Source of the DNA: an uncultured Treponema sp.
GTDB taxonomy: Bacteria; Spirochaetota; Spirochaetia; Treponematales; Treponemataceae
Reading direction: 5' to 3'
Length of the DNA: 12,841 nucleotides
Assembly: GCA_937890485.1 (NCBI GenBank)
Contig: CALBXN010000113.1
Location: 1 to 12,841, forward strand
Shown: positions 1 to 4,928 of the stretch, piece after piece
How positions within the stretch are numbered: the first letter of the stretch is position 1
Layout of the letters: every line of letters begins with the position of its first letter
Made by a program: the position numbers and the translations under genes
The notes under the pieces: generated by a model
Told to the model about the DNA's origin: nothing
The model's database searches: none
What the model saw: only the letters and a program-made list of their open reading frames with translations

Positions 1-95
1 TCTTTAATTTTGAAAACCTCTTGATTTAATTGACCAAGAGTCGCAACTCCACCTAGTTTTTCTAAAGTTTGTATAACAGCTTCATATTGTTTCAT
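1..95 (-). CDS. HTH-domain protein, N-terminal fragment (HARE-HTH-like)
   Basis: This is the first 31 codons of a gene that runs off the left edge of the window. It starts at ATG (95-93) and begins MKQYEAVIQTLEKLGG. A good Shine-Dalgarno AAGGA (plus 101-105) lies five bases before the ATG. The pattern of an amphipathic helix, a GG turn and then VATLGQLNQEVF resembles the start of the HARE-HTH winged helix. That domain occurs in many bacterial proteins linked to restriction endonucleases and DNA modification. The resemblance is recalled, not searched, and too little of the protein is present to give a function. A promoter at 256-284 and a long structured leader (106-200) precede it. Confidence 0.6.
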   Translation of the reverse strand, partial: MKQYEAVIQTLEKLGGVATLGQLNQEVFKIK

Positions 96-105
96 ATTTT
101 TCCTT

Positions 106-200
106 GCGTTAGGCTATGGAGCCCCGAAGTTCCTTGGCGAAGTCCAAGGAATGAGCGTTAGCGAAGGGCGAAACAGCCGACGGCTTTAGCCGGAACGCCC
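106..200. repeat. GC-rich multi-hairpin element in the leader of the left-end gene
   Basis: By direct count this 95-bp block is 60% G+C, while the next 100 bp (201-300) are 23%. It is packed with inverted repeats: GGCT/AGCC (112-115 with 120-123), a perfect 8-bp TTCCTTGG/CCAAGGAA (130-137 with 144-151), CGGCT/AGCCG (181-185 with 188-192) and an outer GGGCG/CGCCC (166-170 with 196-200). GCGTTAG occurs twice (106-112 and 155-161). It contains no open frame of note. The layout resembles a dispersed REP-like or small non-autonomous element. It ends exactly where the ribosome-binding site of the left-end gene begins, so it would be transcribed as part of that gene's leader. Whether it has other copies in the genome cannot be seen here. 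Confidence 0.6.
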
Positions 201-255
201 ATTTTACAAAAGGTTTTGCCTTCATAATAATTATAATAATCGTTTTTTTTAATAA

Positions 256-284
256 AGTATACTATTTGTAACGTTTAAAAACAA
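256..284 (-). promoter_or_regulatory. Sigma-70 promoter for the left-end HTH gene
   Basis: Reading the minus strand, TTGTTT (279-284) is followed by a 17-bp spacer and TATACT (256-261). Transcription would start near 249, giving a leader of about 150 nt that contains the hairpin element at 106-200. The -35 box overlaps the T-tract of the flaB terminator. Confidence 0.5.
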
Positions 285-322
285 AAATCCCGCCGATTTA
301 CTAACAGTAAACCAACGGGATT
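281..322 (-). terminator. Rho-independent terminator of flaB
   Basis: AATCCCG (286-292) pairs with CGGGATT (316-322). After a small internal loop, TTTACT (297-302) pairs with AGTAAA (306-311) around a 3-base loop. On the minus strand the stem is followed by a T-rich run (TTTTTGTTTTT, starting within the last stem bases). It lies about 60 bases after the flaB stop codon. Confidence 0.85.
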
Positions 323-335
323 CACCTATAATCTA

Positions 336-366
336 CTGCATAAAAGGCAAAAGTTCAGTTATGCAG
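336..366 (-). other. Second hairpin in the flaB 3' untranslated region
   Basis: CTGCATAA (336-343) and TTATGCAG (359-366) form a perfect 8-bp stem with a 15-base loop. It lies between the flaB stop codon and the terminator. It has no T-run, so it is unlikely to be a terminator itself. It could stabilise the flagellin mRNA, but that is a guess. Confidence 0.45.
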
Positions 367-384
367 ATTTTGGTTTATAATTTA

Positions 385-1245
385 CTAGCGAAGCAAACTT
401 AACACATTTTGTGTTGATTGATTTGCTTGAGCCAACATAGCAGTACCAGCTTGTGTAAGAACTTGGTTCTTTGTAAATTCAACCATTTCTTTAGCCATAT
501 CTGTATCACGGATGCGTGATTCAGAAGCTTGTAAGTTTTCAGCACCGATATTAAGACCATTAACTGTATATTCAAGACGATTTTGGTAAGCACCAAGATC
601 TGCTCTTTGTTTGTTAATTTTCTTAAGAGCTTCATCAAGAGTTCCGATAGCACGGTTTGCATCATCTGGAGATGCAAGACTCATGATTTGCTCATCACCG
701 ATGTTTCTTAAGTTAAGAGCTTGTGATGTCATTGTTCCAATGAAAACTTGTGCTCTTTGATCCATGTTTGCACCAATGTGTAACCACATAGAAGCTGTAA
801 CTGTGTTTTCTCCAGTAGGTTTTGCAAAACGACCTGTAAGCATGTTCATTCCGTTGAATTGTGCTTGAGAAGCAATTCTGTCAACTTCAGCAATAAGCTG
901 AGAAACTTCAACTTGAATTTGCATTCTGTCTTCATCAGTATAAATACCGTTTGCAGATTGAACAGCTAATTCACGGATTCTCTGAACAATGTCAGTTGTT
1001 GACTGAAGGAATCCTTCTGTTGTTTGAATGAAAGAGATACCATTTTGTGCGTTTGTTGCAGCTTGGTTTAATCCTCTAATCTGACTTCTCATTTTTTCAG
1101 AAACAGCAAGACCTGAAGCGTCGTCACCAGCACGATTGATTCTCATTCCAGAAGAAAGTTTTTCCATGTTTTTTGTTGTTGCGTTGTTTGTAACGCCCAA
1201 TGTGCGGTTTGAGTAAAGCGCACTCATGTTGTGATTAATAATCAT
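385..1245 (-). CDS. flaB: Flagellar filament core flagellin FlaB
   Basis: The 286-aa protein is a class B flagellin, the core subunit of the spirochaete periplasmic flagellar filament. It is exported by the flagellar type III apparatus and accordingly has no signal peptide. The N-terminal D0/D1 region begins MIINHNMSALYSNR and contains KLSSGMRINRAGDDASGLAV (residues about 30-49). The C-terminal D1/D0 region contains RIRDTDMAKEMVEFTKNQVL and ends NVLSLLR. The central part is short, as in treponemal FlaB proteins, with no large surface D2/D3 domain. Treponemes usually carry several flaB paralogues, and I cannot say which this is. AGGAG (plus 1252-1256) precedes the ATG by six bases. The gene is monocistronic: it has its own upstream region and a terminator at 281-322. 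A FlgM-type anti-sigma factor is encoded 1.3 kb away on the other strand. Confidence 0.97.
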   Translation of the reverse strand: MIINHNMSALYSNRTLGVTNNATTKNMEKLSSGMRINRAGDDASGLAVSEKMRSQIRGLNQAATNAQNGISFIQTTEGFLQSTTDIVQRIRELAVQSANGIYTDEDRMQIQVEVSQLIAEVDRIASQAQFNGMNMLTGRFAKPTGENTVTASMWLHIGANMDQRAQVFIGTMTSQALNLRNIGDEQIMSLASPDDANRAIGTLDEALKKINKQRADLGAYQNRLEYTVNGLNIGAENLQASESRIRDTDMAKEMVEFTKNQVLTQAGTAMLAQANQSTQNVLSLLR

Positions 1246-1305
1246 ATCTATCTCCTATAAAAGTTTTGATAAACCTTGAATGCAAGGGTTTTTAATCCTT
1301 TCACT

Positions 1306-1335
1306 TTATCTTCGGAGATATAAAAAAAAACTTTA
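1306..1335 (-). promoter_or_regulatory. flaB: Candidate sigma-28 promoter of flaB
   Basis: The minus strand carries TAAAGTTT (TAAAG at 1331-1335) and, downstream, GAAGATAA (1306-1313). These resemble the FliA (sigma-28) boxes TAAAGTTT and GCCGATAA. The gap is 14 bp instead of the usual 11, so the match is imperfect. Transcription would start near 1299 and give a leader of about 54 nt. That leader holds a small CCTTG-AATG-CAAGG hairpin (1274-1287) and two GGA motifs, one of them in the Shine-Dalgarno. Confidence 0.35.
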
Positions 1336-1347
1336 CACTTTTTTTAA

Positions 1348-1764
1348 TTATTTTTTAATTTTATGACACTCGGTGCAACCAATTATATGAACATGATTTT
1401 TTCTATTTTGATAATAAAAAATTCTTGCAATTAAATATCCTTCTTGTGGAATTATTTTTGTACAAACAGGACATTTACGCCTTACTCCAATTTCTGAATA
1501 TGGAAAACAATGTGGACACCCCATTATATTACATAATTGATTTGAATCGCTTTCTGTATGATAAACCCTAGAAAAAATTCTTTCTTTACCCACAAGGCCA
1601 GATTCGCAAACAGGACACTTATTCACAGCATTTTCAGGACGTTTAAATTCAGTTTTTTCTTTTATTTTCTTTCTATTAAAGTTGGAAAAAATTTGAAATG
1701 CAAAAAAAAGCAGTATCAAAGCCACAAAAACTAGAAAAACTAGTAATAAAAAATCTTTATCCAT
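1348..1764 (-). CDS. Small membrane-anchored protein with two zinc-ribbon-like repeats
   Basis: I do not recognise this 138-aa protein as a named family. Residues 7-26 form one hydrophobic membrane helix, followed by a basic stretch (RKKIKEK) that suggests the rest is cytoplasmic. The soluble part is an internal duplication. Repeat 1 has CPVC (50-53) and GCPHC (82-86). Repeat 2 has CPVC (98-101) and GCTEC (129-133) followed by His134. The gaps between the cysteine pairs are 29 and 28 residues, and both repeats share an R-x-F/Y segment between them. Each repeat could bind one zinc. No good Shine-Dalgarno precedes the ATG: AAGG is 15 bases away. A weak -10-like TATAAA (1774-1779) sits nine bases upstream, so the message may be nearly leaderless. 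It diverges from rsmI. Confidence 0.75.
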   Translation of the reverse strand: MDKDFLLLVFLVFVALILLFFAFQIFSNFNRKKIKEKTEFKRPENAVNKCPVCESGLVGKERIFSRVYHTESDSNQLCNIMGCPHCFPYSEIGVRRKCPVCTKIIPQEGYLIARIFYYQNRKNHVHIIGCTECHKIKK

Positions 1765-1807
1765 AGATAAAATTTTATACCTTAAAAGAAAAAAAATAAA
1801 TCCCTTG

Positions 1808-1836
1808 TTGCAAAATTGTTATTTTAATTGTATACT
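1808..1836 (+). promoter_or_regulatory. rsmI: Sigma-70 promoter giving a leaderless rsmI mRNA
   Basis: TTGCAA (1808-1813), a 17-bp spacer and TATACT (1831-1836) form a near-consensus promoter. The -10 box ends six bases before the GTG at 1843, so transcription should begin at or within a base or two of the start codon. There is no Shine-Dalgarno. Confidence 0.75.
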
Positions 1837-1842
1837 TTTATT

Positions 1843-2565
1843 GTGTCAGAATTGTATATTGTTGCAACGCCAATCGGAAATTTAGGCGATATTACTTACA
1901 GAGCTATTGAAACTTTCAAATCCGTAGATTATGTTGCGGCAGAAGACACTCGGCATACATTGCAACTTCTAAATCATTTTGAAATAAAAAAACCTATGAT
2001 TTCTTGTAGGGCACAAAATGAGGCAGAAGTTTCAAAAAAAATTATTGCTTTGTTAGAAGAAGGTAAAAATATTGCCTTTGCAAGTGATGCAGGAACCCCA
2101 GGAATCAGCGATCCAGGAGCAGTTTTAGTAACTGAAGTTCGTAAGGCAGGATTTAATGTAGTTCCGATTCCAGGCGCAAGTGCATTTGCAACTTTGATTA
2201 GTGTGGCAGGAACAGGTGGTAAAACAATAATTTTTGAAGGATTCCTTTCTCCAAAGTCTGGAAGAAGGAAAAATCGTGTAAAAGAACTACTTTTAACAGG
2301 TTCAGCATTTATTTTATACGAATCTCCTTACAGAATTGTTAAACTTTTAACAGATATTGCCGATATAGATAGTGAACGAAGAGTTGTTGTAGGAAGAGAA
2401 CTTACAAAACTTCACGAAGAAATTGTTGATGGAACAGCAAAGGAGGTATTGGAAACCTTTGCTAGTAGAACAAAAATACTTGGTGAGTTTGCAATTTTTG
2501 TATCTGGAACAAAAAATGCTCAACTTTTAGAAGAAGATGCCGATAATGATACTAAGGAAAGGTAG
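1843..2565 (+). CDS. rsmI: 16S rRNA (cytidine-1402 2'-O) methyltransferase RsmI
   Basis: RsmI uses S-adenosylmethionine to 2'-O-methylate C1402 of 16S rRNA, in the decoding centre. The protein (240 aa from the GTG) shows the family's motifs in order: SELYIVATPIGNLGDIT (2-18), AAEDTRHT (32-39), FASDAGTPGISDPG (79-92), VPIPGASA (107-114), FEGFLSPKSGRRKNR (131-145), ILYESPYR (157-164) and GRELTKLHEE (184-193). It is shorter than E. coli RsmI (286 aa) because it lacks most of the C-terminal extension. I chose the GTG at 1843 because it gives the typical MSELYIVATPIGNLGD start. An in-frame TTG at 1828 would place the promoter's -10 box inside the coding region. flgM begins seven bases after the stop codon, so the two genes form an operon. 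Confidence 0.95.
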   Translation: MSELYIVATPIGNLGDITYRAIETFKSVDYVAAEDTRHTLQLLNHFEIKKPMISCRAQNEAEVSKKIIALLEEGKNIAFASDAGTPGISDPGAVLVTEVRKAGFNVVPIPGASAFATLISVAGTGGKTIIFEGFLSPKSGRRKNRVKELLLTGSAFILYESPYRIVKLLTDIADIDSERRVVVGRELTKLHEEIVDGTAKEVLETFASRTKILGEFAIFVSGTKNAQLLEEDADNDTKER

Positions 2566-2571
2566 GTCGAT

Positions 2572-2859
2572 ATGATGATAGATAGACTTGGAGGACTTGA
2601 TCCTTTACAAAACTTACAACAAACAAAAAGAGTAGCAAGCAAACCTGTTACTAATTCTCTTGAAGATACTGTAAGTGTATCACAAGAAGCTAAAGAAATG
2701 GCTGAAGCATATTATCTTTCTGAAATTGCAGCTTCTACACCTGATGTTCGTTCAGACTTAGTTGCTAAAGTTAAAGATAAGATAAAAGATCCAAATTATA
2801 TCAATTCAGCTGTAATCAGTTCTGTTGCAGATCGATTTCTTGATAGCATTGGGTTGTAA
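2572..2859 (+). CDS. flgM: FlgM-like anti-sigma-28 factor
   Basis: FlgM binds the flagellar sigma factor FliA and holds it inactive until the hook-basal body is complete. This 95-aa protein has a poorly structured N-terminal half and a C-terminal half matching the FlgM sigma-binding region: TPDVRSDLVAKVKDKIKDPNY (about 56-76), then a final helix, SVADRFLDSI (about 84-93). The DVR-x5-K-x2-I spacing is the family signature. Two adjacent ATGs (2572 and 2575) could start it, and AGG at the end of rsmI (around 2561-2567) serves as ribosome-binding site. It probably depends on the rsmI promoter and may be translationally coupled, since its Shine-Dalgarno overlaps the rsmI stop codon. The assignment rests on the C-terminal motif; the N-terminal half is uninformative. 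Confidence 0.8.
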   Translation: MMIDRLGGLDPLQNLQQTKRVASKPVTNSLEDTVSVSQEAKEMAEAYYLSEIAASTPDVRSDLVAKVKDKIKDPNYINSAVISSVADRFLDSIGL

Positions 2860-2880
2860 TTAAAATTTAATTCTCAAAAT

Positions 2881-2912
2881 AAAGACGGAATTTATAACTT
2901 CCGTCTTTTTTT
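2881..2912 (+). terminator. Rho-independent terminator of rsmI-flgM
   Basis: A perfect 10-bp stem, AAAGACGGAA (2881-2890) with TTCCGTCTTT (2899-2908), closes an 8-base loop. It is followed by an uninterrupted T-run to 2912. It begins 21 bases after the flgM stop codon. Confidence 0.92.
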
Positions 2913-2951
2913 ATATATACTATGTAAACTTATCTTTTTTGAGGTTTTTAT

Positions 2952-4100
2952 ATGGCAGATTTTATTTTTAAAATATCACCAAATATAATGTTAGGTTCTT
3001 ATCTCACAGCAAGATTAGGACAATTTGTAAAAGAATGGGGAACAAAATATATGCTTATTTTAGACCCAGACTTACAAGATTTTGACATCGGTAATAAAAT
3101 CCAGAATTCTTTAACAGAACGTAAAATTGATTTTTTTGTTTTCAACGATCTTCCTGTAACTCCCGATTCATCTGATGTAGAAAGAGCATTAAAACTTGCA
3201 CGAGAAGCTCATGTACATGGAGTAATCGTAGCAGGTGATACAAAAACAGGAAATATTGCTCGTGCAGTCTGTGCTTTATACAACGAAGTTCATGATTTAT
3301 ACGATTATATGGACGGAGCTGTTCCAACTTCTGCGCCATTACCATTAATAAATATTCCGACTACAATGCGGGATGCCTTTCTTTTTACAGATAAAACTCC
3401 TATTATTGATGCTAGAAGTCGTAAAACAAAACTATTAAAAATACAAAGTGGATTATGTAAACTTGCATTATTTGATCCAAATCTTTCAATAAATATGACA
3501 GAAACACAAATTGCATCAAATTCTATTCAAACTTTGTGTATCGCAATAGAAGCATATATTTCGCAAAAATCAAACTTTTTTTCTGATACAATTCTTGAAA
3601 AAGCAATCGAATTGCTCGCAAACGGATTTGATGGTTCCCCAAATATAAGTGGCTCAGCTTCCAGCGAAATTTTACTTGCTCAAGGTGGATGTATGACTTC
3701 GTTAGGATGTGCTTTAAGTTCTATTGGACCTGCTTCACTTCTTGCCCTCACAATTGATGGAAGATTTCAAATCACATCATCCTTAACAGCAGGAATTCTT
3801 CTTCCTTATGTAATTGAAGATGCAGCTAAATACAAAAACGATAAGCTTGCAAATGTTGCAAAAATTATGCGTTTAGCAGATCAAACAACTGATCCCAAAA
3901 CAGCAGTAAGTGCTTTATCAGAAAACATTAGAAATAGGCTTGCATTAGCAAATCTTCCTGCACGATTAAAAGATTTATCTGTTTCTATAGAACAACTTGC
4001 CCTTGCAGCAGAAGATGCAGGTCAACTTGATTTCATCAGTGGACTACCTCGTTCAATGAATGCAGATGATTTATTTGACTTGATAAAGCAATCATTCTAA
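2952..4100 (+). CDS. Iron-containing alcohol dehydrogenase-fold protein lacking its metal ligands
   Basis: The 382-aa length and overall pattern fit the group III (iron-dependent) alcohol dehydrogenase / dehydroquinate synthase-like fold. The nucleotide-binding half holds GVIVAGDTKTGNIARAV (90-106), where active relatives have GGGSxxDxAKA. IPTT (135-138) retains the PTT of the next motif. The helical half has SIQTLCIAIEAY (191-202), aligned with the family GMDALTHAIEAY, so the metal ligands Asp and His become Gln193 and Ile197. The later histidines of H-x3-H and PHG are also absent: CALSSIG is at 253-259 and ITSSLTAGILLPYV at 274-287. By this hand alignment all metal ligands are lost, so it is probably not a metal-dependent dehydrogenase. 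GAGG (2941-2944) precedes the ATG by seven bases. The next gene follows after 15 bases. Its role is unknown. Confidence 0.8.
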   Translation: MADFIFKISPNIMLGSYLTARLGQFVKEWGTKYMLILDPDLQDFDIGNKIQNSLTERKIDFFVFNDLPVTPDSSDVERALKLAREAHVHGVIVAGDTKTGNIARAVCALYNEVHDLYDYMDGAVPTSAPLPLINIPTTMRDAFLFTDKTPIIDARSRKTKLLKIQSGLCKLALFDPNLSINMTETQIASNSIQTLCIAIEAYISQKSNFFSDTILEKAIELLANGFDGSPNISGSASSEILLAQGGCMTSLGCALSSIGPASLLALTIDGRFQITSSLTAGILLPYVIEDAAKYKNDKLANVAKIMRLADQTTDPKTAVSALSENIRNRLALANLPARLKDLSVSIEQLALAAEDAGQLDFISGLPRSMNADDLFDLIKQSF

Positions 4101-4115
4101 TTTTAAGGTCGATAA

Positions 4116-4928
4116 ATGATACCACCAGATAAATTACATCAACTTTCTAAAGGACATCGTAGAAGAAAACTAGCTCTTTGTTTTGGTTCTTTAGAGCGAG
4201 ATATTGCTGGAATTGCAGAAAAAGGCAATGAATATCGTTTTAATTCAATGACAAGACAAGAATACACAAAACGATTAGTTGAAATTGTTTTAGAAGATCC
4301 ACAATTGCCTGAAAACGCAAAAAGTGAAATTCAAGATTTACTGAATCAAAACCCATTTGATGAAAGACGAATTTGTAATGTTACAAGAAATCATCTTTTA
4401 GCTATAATCGGAACTTTTCCAGCCGAATGGGATTTAGTAATTGCTCCTCACAAAACAACAACAGAAGGAACAGTTGAAAAACGAGAATTCTTTCCAGGAC
4501 TTTGTGTTTACGCAGAAGATATTCGTTCACCTTTCAATTTAGGTTCAATTTTTAGAACAGCAGAAGCAATGGGAGCAGAAAAGGTTTATATTTCGCCATT
4601 TTGTACAGATCCAAATCATCCTAGAGCAATTAGGTCTGGTATGGGTTGTATCGAAACTATTCCTTGGGAGCGTTGTAGTCTAGAAGAATTACCAGATGAT
4701 TTACCAATCTTTGCACTAGAAACAGGTGGAACTCCCCTAGAAGAATTTGAATTTCCAGAAAAAGGTATCGTAATAATCGGTTCGGAAGAACTTGGAATAA
4801 GTCCTCAAGCCTTGCAAAAAGCATCCTACGGAAGAGTTACAATCCCGATGAAAGGAATAAAATCCTCTTTGAATGTTGGGGTTGCTTTTGGAATTTTGAT
4901 GCAATCTTGGATTTCAGCTATTTATTAA
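4116..4928 (+). CDS. SpoU/TrmH-family RNA 2'-O-methyltransferase
   Basis: The 270-aa protein has the three SpoU (SPOUT) motifs of AdoMet-dependent RNA ribose methyltransferases in its C-terminal half. Motif 1 is NLGSIFRTAEAMGA (141-154, with Asn141 and Arg147), motif 2 is IIGSEELGIS (220-229), and motif 3 is IPMKGIKSSLNVGVA (243-257). Residues 1-125 are a separate basic and acidic region that probably recognises substrate. It does not look like the short L30e-like domain of RlmB. Whether tRNA or rRNA is modified cannot be told. AAGG (4105-4108) precedes the ATG by seven bases. It is the second gene of an operon with the alcohol dehydrogenase-like protein. Its stop codon overlaps that of the convergent HDOD gene by four bases (TTAA, 4925-4928), and no terminator is visible. 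Confidence 0.9.
   Translation: MIPPDKLHQLSKGHRRRKLALCFGSLERDIAGIAEKGNEYRFNSMTRQEYTKRLVEIVLEDPQLPENAKSEIQDLLNQNPFDERRICNVTRNHLLAIIGTFPAEWDLVIAPHKTTTEGTVEKREFFPGLCVYAEDIRSPFNLGSIFRTAEAMGAEKVYISPFCTDPNHPRAIRSGMGCIETIPWERCSLEELPDDLPIFALETGGTPLEEFEFPEKGIVIIGSEELGISPQALQKASYGRVTIPMKGIKSSLNVGVAFGILMQSWISAIY

Noticed and set aside
336..366. Hairpin after flaB considered as a riboswitch or second terminator
   Set aside because: It lies downstream of the coding region, has no T-run and lacks any recognisable aptamer. It is kept only as an untyped hairpin.
399..677. Open frame of 92 codons antiparallel or offset within flaB
   Set aside because: It is a same-strand shadow of the conserved flaB frame, with no family resemblance or ribosome-binding site.
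1828..1842. Five extra N-terminal codons of rsmI beginning at a TTG
   Set aside because: They overlap the -10 box TATACT, and the conserved RsmI start fits the GTG at 1843.
2439..2452. Strong AAGGAGG followed by an in-frame TTG inside rsmI
   Set aside because: It encodes Lys-Glu-Val within the conserved C-terminal part of RsmI. A separate product from the TTG would be a meaningless fragment.
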